A stretch of DNA of 64,000 nucleotides, from positions 102,776 to 166,775 of the forward strand of contig NZ_JAHREP010000009.1 in the NCBI RefSeq assembly GCF_019084545.1, in the 5' to 3' direction. A model generated the notes under the pieces. The model was not told the origin of the DNA. It did no database searches and saw only the letters and a list, made by a program, of their open reading frames with translations. Made by a program: the position numbers and the translations under genes. Position 1 is the first letter of the stretch, and each line of letters opens with the position of its first letter. Of the stretch, positions 25,152 to 32,324 are shown piece after piece. Source of the DNA: Marinobacterium ramblicola (GTDB lineage: Bacteria; Pseudomonadota; Gammaproteobacteria; Pseudomonadales; Balneatricaceae).

Positions 25152-25679
25152 ATGAAGCCGGGTAGAAGTGAACAGATCATTGCCAACCTGATCGGCTTTC
25201 AGCTCTGTTGGTGGCTGGCGGTACTTCTGCAACAGCAGAGCCTGCCCTGGCTGATTCTGCTGCTCTGTGCGCATCTGCTCCTGCACAGTGACCGGATGGG
25301 TGAGTTGCGGTTGATCCTGATCGCCGCAACGCTCGGCTATGTTGTCGACTCTCTCCTGCTTCTCGGCGGAGTGTTTCAGTTCGAACACTCCCCCACTCTG
25401 CCTCCATTCTGGCTGGCGCTGCTGTGGTGCTGCTTTGCGGCAACTTTGCGCCAAGGGCTCAAACCGCTCGCCTCCCATCCCTACCTGTCTGCACTGCTTG
25501 GCGGGGCCGCCGGTAGCGGCAGCTATCTGTTGGGCGCCCGACTGGGGGCTGTGGAGTTGAGATATTCCGACTCGACCACTGTGCTGATACTGGCGTCTAT
25601 ATGGGCCCTGCTGCTGCCCGTGCTGCTCCGGCTCAGCCAGCGATTCAATATCAACACCAACGCGAGGGAAGCGGTATGA
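25152..25679 (+). CDS. DUF2878 family membrane protein
   Basis: This 175-residue integral membrane protein has about five hydrophobic helices (for example FQLCWWLAVLLQQQSLPWLI and AALLGYVVDSLL-like segments). It belongs by pattern and neighbours to DUF2878, a family that accompanies ChrR-regulated lipid genes. The upstream extension to 25050 overlaps the previous gene and is non-hydrophobic; the ATG at 25152 has GGAG upstream and is preferred. It overlaps the next start by 4 bases (ATGA). Function unknown, perhaps a helper of the membrane-lipid changes. Confidence 0.75.
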   Translation: MKPGRSEQIIANLIGFQLCWWLAVLLQQQSLPWLILLLCAHLLLHSDRMGELRLILIAATLGYVVDSLLLLGGVFQFEHSPTLPPFWLALLWCCFAATLRQGLKPLASHPYLSALLGGAAGSGSYLLGARLGAVELRYSDSTTVLILASIWALLLPVLLRLSQRFNINTNAREAV

Positions 25680-26179
25680 ACGCAAGACTTACAGCCGTGC
25701 TGCTTCTGCTCGCGGTGATCGCCAGCCCTGCGATGGGCAGTGTCGAGTATCGATTGGTGGGCGAAGCCAGGCTCAGTGTGCTGCTATGGGAGATATACGA
25801 TGCCCAGCTGTTTACACCCGATGGTCGATACCGCGGCATCAACGCCCCCATGCTACTCAGAATTCACTATCTGCGTGCGATGGAACGGGACGATCTGATC
25901 GATGCCACCCGGGATGAGTTGCAGCAGATCGCGCCGGAACTTCCTGCCCTGGTCAGTGCACAGAACCTTGAGCGGCTGTCCCGTATCTGGCCAGACAAGA
26001 TCCGGCCCGGCGACAGCCTCAGTTTCGAGCTGACCGCCACCGGCGGCACCTTCCACTTTAACGAGCAACCGATCGGACGTATCGACGATACCCGGTTTGC
26101 CAGAGCCTTTATGGCGATCTGGCTGGCAGACAACAGCTCCTATCCACGCTTGAGCCGACGGCTGAGGGGAGAATCATGA
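25676..26179 (+). CDS. chalcone isomerase-like periplasmic protein
   Basis: This 167-residue exported protein has an N-terminal signal (hydrophobic LTAVLLLLAVIASPAMG) followed by a chalcone-isomerase-fold pattern: LSVLLWEIYDAQLFTPDG, ALLLRIHYLRAM-like strand and helix, and ATGGTFHFNEQPIG. Bacterial members of this fold are not flavonoid enzymes; many are thought to bind fatty-acid-like ligands. It is tightly coupled on both sides (4-base overlaps) inside the ChrR island, so a periplasmic lipid-related role fits. Confidence 0.75.
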   Translation: MNARLTAVLLLLAVIASPAMGSVEYRLVGEARLSVLLWEIYDAQLFTPDGRYRGINAPMLLRIHYLRAMERDDLIDATRDELQQIAPELPALVSAQNLERLSRIWPDKIRPGDSLSFELTATGGTFHFNEQPIGRIDDTRFARAFMAIWLADNSSYPRLSRRLRGES

Positions 26180-26751
26180 ACATCGCTACCCGTACAATTA
26201 CGCTGCTGAGCCTGCTGACACTGGCGAGCTGCGGCACCAATATCGAGCACTACCGCAATAGCCAGCCGGCACTGGAACCCTCGACATTTTTCAACGGCCA
26301 GCTGCAGGCAGTCGGTATCGTGCAGAACCGTTCCGGCGAGGTTACCCGACGCTTCACCGCGAACATCGCAGCCGAATGGGACGGCCATCGCGGCGTGCTC
26401 GATGAGCAGTTCCAATTCAATGATGGTGAGGAGCAGTGGCGTTGCTGGCGACTGGAGCAGCAGGCCGGCCGTTTGACCGGAACGGCCGGTGACGTAGTCG
26501 GTGAAGCCGAAGGGACAATCGCCGGCAATACGCTGAATTGGCAATACGTGCTCAGAGTCGCGCTGGATGATGGCGACAGCATCGATCTCAGCCTCGACGA
26601 CTGGCTTTACCTGGTCAGTGAAGACCACCTGATCAACCGCACCCGGATGACCAAGTTTGGCTTCGATCTGGGCGAGATCACCCTATCCATCCACCGTATC
26701 AGTGATACCCCCACCCGCCCCCTTCGGCCAAGCTGTCGGGTAAAGGAGTAG
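26176..26751 (+). CDS. DUF3833 family lipoprotein
   Basis: This 191-residue protein has a lipoprotein signal, ITLLSLLTLASCG, with the acylated cysteine near residue 19. The mature domain parallels the soluble DUF3833 copy: STFFNGQLQAVGIVQNRSG, DEQFQFNDGEEQWRCWRL and VSEDHLINRTRMTKFGFDLG. The pair therefore represents a cytoplasmic and an envelope-anchored version of one fold within a single operon. Function unknown. It overlaps the chalcone-isomerase-like gene by 4 bases. Confidence 0.8.
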   Translation: MNIATRTITLLSLLTLASCGTNIEHYRNSQPALEPSTFFNGQLQAVGIVQNRSGEVTRRFTANIAAEWDGHRGVLDEQFQFNDGEEQWRCWRLEQQAGRLTGTAGDVVGEAEGTIAGNTLNWQYVLRVALDDGDSIDLSLDDWLYLVSEDHLINRTRMTKFGFDLGEITLSIHRISDTPTRPLRPSCRVKE

Positions 26752-26754
26752 ACG

Positions 26755-27522
26755 ATGAAGCATAGACACAACTGGCAAACCGCCTGGGTAACCGGGGCGA
26801 GTCAGGGCATAGGCCGGGCGCTGGCAACGGCACTGTGCGAAAAGGGCGTTACCGTCTACGCCAGCGCCCGGCGCCATGAAGCACTGGAGGAGCTGGCAGA
26901 CGCCCTGAAGCGTCTACCCGGTGCGCTGATCCCCTGCCCGCTCGACGTTACCGATCAGGCGGCGATAGAGGGGTATTTCGAGCAGTGGGAAAACGACAAT
27001 CGGCTGCCGGACCTGATCATCCTCAACGCAGGCACGCACGATCCGTTTACCGCCCGGGAGTTCAGCGCCCAAAGGGTCGAAACATTGCTGAATATCAACC
27101 TCTGCGGCACGCTCCGTTCGCTCGACCCCAGCCTGAAACACTGCCTCAAGCGCGGCCGGGGTCAGATCGCCATCATGGCATCGGTCGCCGGATATCGCGG
27201 TCTGCCAACCGCAGCGGCCTATGGCGCCAGCAAGGCGGCGCTGATCAACCTCGCCGAGGCACTCAGGCTCGACCTGGCCGGGAGTGGCGTCGACCTGCGT
27301 CTGATCTCCCCCGGCTTCGTGCGCACCCCGCTTACCGACAAGAACCAGTTCACCATGCCCGCCCTGATAGAGCCCGAGCAGGCCGCACAATGGATTCTCA
27401 AAGGGCTCACCTCCAGCCGCTTCGAGATCAGTTTCCCGGCGCGGTTTACCACGGTGCTGAAACTGCTCCGCTGCCTGCCCTATGCGTGGTACTTTCCCCT
27501 GGTACAGAAACTGACGACCTGA
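26755..27522 (+). CDS. short-chain dehydrogenase/reductase
   Basis: This 255-residue SDR enzyme shows the cofactor motif TGASQGIGRALA (residues about 14-25), the structural NAG in LNAGTHDPF, the catalytic Ser in MASVAGYRG and the YGASK active-site motif. The C-terminal end is hydrophobic (LPYAWYFPLVQKL), suggesting membrane association. Such SDRs recur in ChrR/ECF lipid islands. Substrate unknown. It begins three bases after the DUF3833 lipoprotein stop. Confidence 0.85.
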   Translation: MKHRHNWQTAWVTGASQGIGRALATALCEKGVTVYASARRHEALEELADALKRLPGALIPCPLDVTDQAAIEGYFEQWENDNRLPDLIILNAGTHDPFTAREFSAQRVETLLNINLCGTLRSLDPSLKHCLKRGRGQIAIMASVAGYRGLPTAAAYGASKAALINLAEALRLDLAGSGVDLRLISPGFVRTPLTDKNQFTMPALIEPEQAAQWILKGLTSSRFEISFPARFTTVLKLLRCLPYAWYFPLVQKLTT

Positions 27523-27526
27523 CACG

Positions 27527-27961
27527 ATGACAGAATCCAATAGTGATCACCCGCTGAAACAGTACGCCGATTTACTGGAGACACTGACGCCGGACAACCT
27601 GGACGCAATGCAGCAGTTGCTGGCGGATGACGTCGAGTTCAAAGACCCGTTCAACCACACCAGCGGCAAGGCGGGCTATCGCGAGGTGATGGTCGATATG
27701 TTCGCCAATCTCGACGATATCCAGTTCCGGGTTAAACAGATCGACCCCACCCCAACCGGTGGCTATCTGATCTGGGAGTTCAGCGCCTATAGCACCATAA
27801 CCAAGGCGATACGGGCTGAAGGGGTCAGCCATATACTGATCGATGCGGAGGGGAAGATAACCCGGCACTACGACTACTGGGACGGCAGCCGGATCATGGA
27901 TGGCATGCCGGTGATCGGTTGCATCGTGAGGTGGGTTCGCAAGAGAACGAGTCTGAGATAG
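27527..27961 (+). CDS. nuclear transport factor 2 (SnoaL-like) family protein
   Basis: This 144-residue protein has an NTF2-like cone fold pattern: LLADDVEFKDPFNHTSGKAG near residue 35, then YLIWEFSAYSTI and the strand pair HILIDAEGKITRHYDYWD. Bacterial members include isomerases and binding proteins, and no active-site acid/base pair can be assigned with confidence. It is the last gene of the ChrR island operon, four bases after the SDR, and a strong hairpin follows. Confidence 0.75.
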   Translation: MTESNSDHPLKQYADLLETLTPDNLDAMQQLLADDVEFKDPFNHTSGKAGYREVMVDMFANLDDIQFRVKQIDPTPTGGYLIWEFSAYSTITKAIRAEGVSHILIDAEGKITRHYDYWDGSRIMDGMPVIGCIVRWVRKRTSLR

Positions 27962-27976
27962 CGCGTATGTGGGGTT

Positions 27977-28000
27977 ACTGGCACCGGGTTCGGTGCCAGT
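27977..28000. terminator. hairpin between the ChrR island and the glutaredoxin gene
   Basis: A perfect 9-bp stem ACTGGCACC / GGTGCCAGT with loop GGGTTC separates converging genes, 16 bases after one stop and 12 before the other. The lack of a T-run suggests a bidirectional or Rho-dependent end. Confidence 0.6.
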
Positions 28001-28012
28001 CCGCCGAATGGC

Positions 28013-28402
28013 TCAAGGCGCGAAGCGCTGGTGCAGGTAGTTATTGATATCGGAGGACTCGTACACCCACTCGGTGCGTCCGTCTTCATGCTCGATCTTC
28101 AGGCAGGGAACCTTCACGCGGCCCCCGCCCTGCTCCAGGGCTTTGCGGGCATCGGCATCACGCTGCACATTGGCCATGCCGATCGGCAGTGCCAGGCGGT
28201 GAATCTCCTTGCGCACCTTGATGCAGAACGGACAGGTGACGAACTGATAGAGCGTCAGCTGACGGCAGTCGCTATCGACCTGGGCTTGAGCGTTCTCGTC
28301 TCGCGAAATCGGCTTGGGCTTGGAGAGAGCGGCATAGATCAGCATAAACGGCATCAGCAGACGGCGTAGCAGTCTGAAAAAGAGTCGTATCACCCAGCGC
28401 AT
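28013..28402 (-). CDS. membrane-anchored glutaredoxin-like protein
   Basis: This 129-residue protein has an N-terminal hydrophobic anchor (VIRLFFRLLRRLLMPFMLIYAAL, given here in part as LLMPFMLIYAAL) and a thioredoxin-fold domain starting LTLYQFVTCPFCIKVRKE. The redox motif is CPFC. RVKVPCLKIEHEDG carries the cis-proline, and YESSDINNYL follows. It is a GST-N/glutaredoxin-like protein of a type common in gammaproteobacteria. The start ATG has GAGGAGA upstream; an in-frame extension to 28534 has no ribosome site. It is convergent with the ChrR island. Confidence 0.8.
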   Translation of the reverse strand: MRWVIRLFFRLLRRLLMPFMLIYAALSKPKPISRDENAQAQVDSDCRQLTLYQFVTCPFCIKVRKEIHRLALPIGMANVQRDADARKALEQGGGRVKVPCLKIEHEDGRTEWVYESSDINNYLHQRFAP

Positions 28403-28523
28403 TCGATCTCCTCGTACAATCTTGCAGGCGGTTCGTTGAAGGCGCGCAGTGTACCAAAATGTGCCGAAAAATCCTCCTGTGATTACATACGCAATGGCTG
28501 GCTGCCTTTCGTAGGGGAAACAA

Positions 28524-28543
28524 AGGCCCGGCAACCCGGGCCT
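28524..28543 (-). terminator. Rho-independent terminator of the valine/isoleucine operon
   Basis: On the minus strand AGGCCCGG and CCGGGCCT form an 8-bp stem with a 4-base loop, followed directly by TTTGTTT. It lies 11 bases after the stop of the acyl-CoA ligase, the last gene of the operon. Confidence 0.75.
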
Positions 28544-28553
28544 GATGAACTTA

Positions 28554-30203
28554 TCAGCCGTTCAACTCCTCCATCGCCTGCTGACGCAGCAGGTAACGCT
28601 GCAGCTTGCCGCTGGAGGTCTTCGGCAGTTCGGTGACGAAGGCGATCTCACGCGGGAAGGCGTGGGTCGACAGACGGTTGCGCACATGCTGCTGCAACGC
28701 TTCGATCAGCGCCTCATCGGCATCGTACTCGGGATGCGTCACCACATAGGCCTTGACGATATGGCCACGCTTTTCGCAGGGCTTGCCAACCACCGCGCTC
28801 TCGATCACCGCTTCATGCTCAAGCAGAGTGTTCTCCACATCCGCCGGTCCGATGCGGTAGCCCGCCGAGGCGATGATATCGTCGTCGCGGCCGGTATAGG
28901 AATGAGCGCCGTCACCGTTGCTGATGACGATATCACCGGTCAGGTAGTAACGGCCCTGGTAGGGGCTCTTCTCGCCCCAGGTGTAACCCTGGAAGAAGTA
29001 CAGTGGCGAGTTCTCCATATCGATCGCCAGTTCACCGGTCTCCCCCTCACCCACTTCGTTGAAGTCTGCATCCAGTGCCACGAGGCGATAACCCGGCAAC
29101 GGGTAGCCCATGCTGGCATCACGATGGGTATGGCTCAGCTCATGGAAGTTGGCGGCCGTCATGCCGGTTTCGGTCTGGCCGTACTGGTCACAGACACGGC
29201 AGTCGAACGCGCGGCGCACCCAATTGACCACCTCCGGGTTCAGCGGCTCACCGGCGCTGTTGGCCACCCGCAGCTGGATACCGGGGTAGTTGGCGAGCAG
29301 CTTGTCGTTGGCCATCAGCATGCGGTAGGCGGTCGGCGCCGCAGCAAAGTTGGTGATCCGGTAGCGCTCCAGGAAGCTGAAGGTGTTGTCGGCACTGAAT
29401 CCCGCCTCGTTGAAGTGGGTGGTGCAGCCGAGCAGCATCGGGCCGACGATGGCGTAGTAGAGGCCGTAGGCCCAGCCGGGATCGGCCACGTTCCAGAAGT
29501 TATCGCTCTCGCGCAGGCCGATGGCGTAGCGCATGTAGACCCAAAACGCGGGCAGTGCGCGTACCGGTACCGATACCCCCTTGGACTTGCCGGTGGTGCC
29601 GGAGGTGAACATCTGCAGGAAGGGCTCATCCGGGCCCAAACGTACCGGTTCAAACTCCGTACGTTGACCACTCTGAGACTCATCGAACAGGAAAGTCGCC
29701 TCGGCCGCCAAAGAATCATACGCATCGGCCACCAGCATGGTGCTCGGCAGGCCTTTGACGTCGGCGAGCTTCGGCCACTGCTCCGGGTTGGTGATGATCA
29801 GTTTGGTCTCGGCGCGCTCAAGGCGATACTCGATGGCACCGCTACCGAAGGCGGTGAACAGCGGTTGATAGACCGCGCCCACCCTCAGGGTACCAAGCAG
29901 GCTGATCAGCAGCTCCGGCGTGCGCGGCAGCAGGCAGGCCACGCGGTCGCCCCGCCCTATCCCCTGGCTGGTCAGGAAGTTGGCGAACTGCGCCGAGCGC
30001 TGCTGCAGTTCACGGAAGGTCAGCTCGCCGCTGGAACCGTCGATCCGCTCGTAACGCAGTGCAACGCGGGTCGGATCATCGGAGTGGCGGTCACAGATCT
30101 CTTCGCAGACGTTAATACCCTTTTCGTAGTCACCGACAAAGCTGTCGAGAATCGTCTCGACGCGGAAATCTCGCATGAAATCGCTGTATTTAACGTTGTT
30201 CAT
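28554..30203 (-). CDS. AMP-dependent acyl-CoA synthetase/ligase
   Basis: This 549-residue adenylating enzyme activates a carboxylic acid to its CoA thioester. The P-loop is MFTSGTTGKSKGVSV (around residue 200), followed by QYGQTETGMTAANF, YYLTGDI and the C-terminal catalytic lysine segment LPKTSSGKLQRYLL. It is last in the branched-chain amino acid operon, so a short or branched acid (isobutyrate, 2-methylbutyrate or acetate) is a reasonable guess, but specificity cannot be read. The gap upstream to the thiolase contains hairpins. Confidence 0.8.
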   Translation of the reverse strand: MNNVKYSDFMRDFRVETILDSFVGDYEKGINVCEEICDRHSDDPTRVALRYERIDGSSGELTFRELQQRSAQFANFLTSQGIGRGDRVACLLPRTPELLISLLGTLRVGAVYQPLFTAFGSGAIEYRLERAETKLIITNPEQWPKLADVKGLPSTMLVADAYDSLAAEATFLFDESQSGQRTEFEPVRLGPDEPFLQMFTSGTTGKSKGVSVPVRALPAFWVYMRYAIGLRESDNFWNVADPGWAYGLYYAIVGPMLLGCTTHFNEAGFSADNTFSFLERYRITNFAAAPTAYRMLMANDKLLANYPGIQLRVANSAGEPLNPEVVNWVRRAFDCRVCDQYGQTETGMTAANFHELSHTHRDASMGYPLPGYRLVALDADFNEVGEGETGELAIDMENSPLYFFQGYTWGEKSPYQGRYYLTGDIVISNGDGAHSYTGRDDDIIASAGYRIGPADVENTLLEHEAVIESAVVGKPCEKRGHIVKAYVVTHPEYDADEALIEALQQHVRNRLSTHAFPREIAFVTELPKTSSGKLQRYLLRQQAMEELNG

Positions 30204-30255
30204 CGCAGTACCTGCATATTGTTATTCGCTGTCGTTTAGCAGAACTCAAACATGA

Positions 30256-30288
30256 GGGGCCCTAGCCCCCTCTGGATCCAGAGAGGGC
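30256..30288. repeat. intra-operon hairpin cluster before the acyl-CoA ligase
   Basis: Two foldable elements sit between the thiolase stop and the ligase start: GAGGGG / CCCCTC around 30254-30272 and the perfect 14-bp palindrome CTCTGGATCCAGAG at 30270-30283. They compete for the same bases and could attenuate or stabilise the operon transcript. Confidence 0.45.
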
Positions 30289-30319
30289 CACCGATTCTGC
30301 TTTGGAGGGAATCGACCGT

Positions 30320-31501
30320 TTACAGCAGCTCGATCGCCACCGCCGTCGCCTCGCCACCGCCGATGCAGAGCGATGCCACGCCACGTCTGAGTCCGCGTTG
30401 CTTCAGCGCATGGATCAGGGTGACGATGATGCGCGAGCCGGAGGAGCCGATCGGGTGACCGAGCGCACAGGCACCACCGTGGACGTTGACCTTGCCGGGG
30501 TCGAGCCCCAGCTCGCGTATCGCCAGCAGGGTGACCACGGCAAACGCCTCATTGATCTCGAACAGATCCACCTCATCCTTGCTCCAGCCGGCGCGCTTGA
30601 GCACCTTCTCGATGGAGCCGATCGGCGCCAGGGTGAACTCGGCGGGCAGTTGCGCATGAGTGGCATGGGCGACGATACGGGCCAGCGGCTTGAGCTGCCG
30701 CGCTTCGGCTTCCGCCTGGGTGGTCAGCACCAGCGCCGATGCACCGTCACTGATCGAGCTGGAGTTGGCGGCTGTAACGCTGCCATCCTTGCTGAACGCC
30801 GGACGCAGTTGCGGGATCTTGTCCGGGCGTGCATTGCCGGGTTGTTCGTCGGTATCGACGAGCACCTCACCTGAGCGGCTCTTGACGCTGACCGGCGCGA
30901 TCTCGTCACGGAAGGCACCGCTGTTGATCGCCTCCAGCGCCCGATTCAAGGAGGTGATGGCGAACTGGTCCATCGCTTCGCGGCTGACCTCGCAGGCATC
31001 GGCAGTGCGCTGGGCAAATACCCCCATCAGGCCACCCTCGTACGCATCTTCGAGGCCATCGAAGAACATGGAGTCGATCACCTGGCCGTGGCCCATGCGC
31101 ATACCGGCACGGGCTTTCGGCAGCAGGTAGGGTGCCTGACTCATGTTTTCCATGCCGCCGGCCACCATGATCTGCGCACTGCCGGCCAGCAGTTGGTCGT
31201 GGGCCAGCATCACCGCCTTCATCCCCGAACCGCACATCTTGTTGACCGTGGTGCAGCCCGCAGCATCGGGGATACCCGCCTTGCGCGACGCCTGACGTGC
31301 CGGCGCCTGGCCGAGACCAGCCGGCAGCACACAGCCCATCACCACCTCGTCGACCGACTCCGGTGCCAGTCCCGCGCGCTCCACGGCGGCACGGATGGCG
31401 ACGGCGCCCAGCTCCGGACTGCGAACATCGCTGAGCTCACCCAGCATGCCGCCCATCGGGGTACGGGCGGCACCCACAATTACAACGCTATCTTTGGACA
31501 T
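30320..31501 (-). CDS. acetyl-CoA acetyltransferase (thiolase)
   Basis: This 393-residue thiolase has the acyl-carrying cysteine in TTVNKMCGSGMKAVML (about residue 90), the histidine in GGACALGHPIGSSGSR (about residue 350) and the second cysteine in SLCIGGGEATA near the end. In this operon it most plausibly cleaves 2-methylacetoacetyl-CoA in isoleucine breakdown, but acetoacetyl-CoA is equally compatible. The ATG at 31501 with GAGGAGA upstream is chosen over a frame extension to 31555. Confidence 0.85.
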   Translation of the reverse strand: MSKDSVVIVGAARTPMGGMLGELSDVRSPELGAVAIRAAVERAGLAPESVDEVVMGCVLPAGLGQAPARQASRKAGIPDAAGCTTVNKMCGSGMKAVMLAHDQLLAGSAQIMVAGGMENMSQAPYLLPKARAGMRMGHGQVIDSMFFDGLEDAYEGGLMGVFAQRTADACEVSREAMDQFAITSLNRALEAINSGAFRDEIAPVSVKSRSGEVLVDTDEQPGNARPDKIPQLRPAFSKDGSVTAANSSSISDGASALVLTTQAEAEARQLKPLARIVAHATHAQLPAEFTLAPIGSIEKVLKRAGWSKDEVDLFEINEAFAVVTLLAIRELGLDPGKVNVHGGACALGHPIGSSGSRIIVTLIHALKQRGLRRGVASLCIGGGEATAVAIELL

Positions 31502-31529
31502 TCTCTGATCTCCTCTCAACACGGCAATA

Positions 31530-32291
31530 TCAACGTGGCGCCATGCGCAACGCACAATCCAGGCGGATGGTTTCGCCGTTCAGCAGCGGGTTACGTACGA
31601 TCTGCTCCACCAGCATGCCGAACTCCTCCGGCTTGCCCAGGCGCTGCGGGAACGGCAGCGTCGCCGCCAGGCTCTGCTGCACCTCTTCGCTGAATCCCGC
31701 CATCATCGGCGTCATGAACAGGCCCGGGGCGATGGTATTGACGCGGATCCCGTGGCGCGCCAGTTCACGGGCTGCGGGTAGCGTCAGCGATACGACACCA
31801 CCTTTGGACGCGGCATAGGCGGCCTGGCCGATCTGCCCCTCGTAAGCGGCGATGGAGGCAGTGTTGACGATCACGCCACGCTCGCCGTCGCCGTTCGCTG
31901 CACGTTCGGCCATATCCGCCGCGGCCAGGCGCAGGATATTGAAGGTTCCGATCAGGTTGATCTGGACGACGCGGGTAAACTGATCCAGTGGCATCGGGCC
32001 ATCTTTGCCGACGATGCGGCCGGCCGGAGCGACACCGGCGCAGCTCACCGCAATACCGCAAGGGCCATGGGCCTCGCGGGCCGCAGCAAATGCAGCCTCG
32101 GCACTCTCGGAGGACGTAACGTCACACTTCACGAAGATACCGCCAATCTCGCGCGCGACCGCTTCGCCACGCTCCTGCTGCAGATCGAGAATCGCCACGC
32201 GGCAGCCGGCCGCGGCCAGCACCCGTGCGGCACCCTCACCCAGACCTGAGGCGCCACCGGTTACAACTGCCGGTACTTGTTTAATTTCCAT
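31530..32291 (-). CDS. SDR-family 3-hydroxyacyl-CoA dehydrogenase (HSD10-like)
   Basis: This 253-residue short-chain dehydrogenase has the cofactor motif [17 protein letters not shown], an Asp-containing [12 protein letters not shown] that favours NAD, catalytic Ser in [13 protein letters not shown] and [12 protein letters not shown]. The APGLFMTPM and C-terminal [13 protein letters not shown] match type-II 3-hydroxyacyl-CoA (2-methyl-3-hydroxybutyryl-CoA) dehydrogenases. Placement next to the thiolase fits the last two isoleucine steps. Confidence 0.85.
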   Translation of the reverse strand: MEIKQVPAVVTGGASGLGEGAARVLAAAGCRVAILDLQQERGEAVAREIGGIFVKCDVTSSESAEAAFAAAREAHGPCGIAVSCAGVAPAGRIVGKDGPMPLDQFTRVVQINLIGTFNILRLAAADMAERAANGDGERGVIVNTASIAAYEGQIGQAAYAASKGGVVSLTLPAARELARHGIRVNTIAPGLFMTPMMAGFSEEVQQSLAATLPFPQRLGKPEEFGMLVEQIVRNPLLNGETIRLDCALRMAPR

Positions 32292-32324
32292 AAATATCTA
32301 CCTGTTTTAAAATACTTTTCTTGA

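Noticed and set aside
28545..30239. 564-codon open frame on the plus strand opposite the acyl-CoA ligase
   Set aside because: It is an antisense shadow of a clear AMP-ligase gene in GC-rich DNA; its translation is His/Arg/Gln-rich with no family pattern and no ribosome site.
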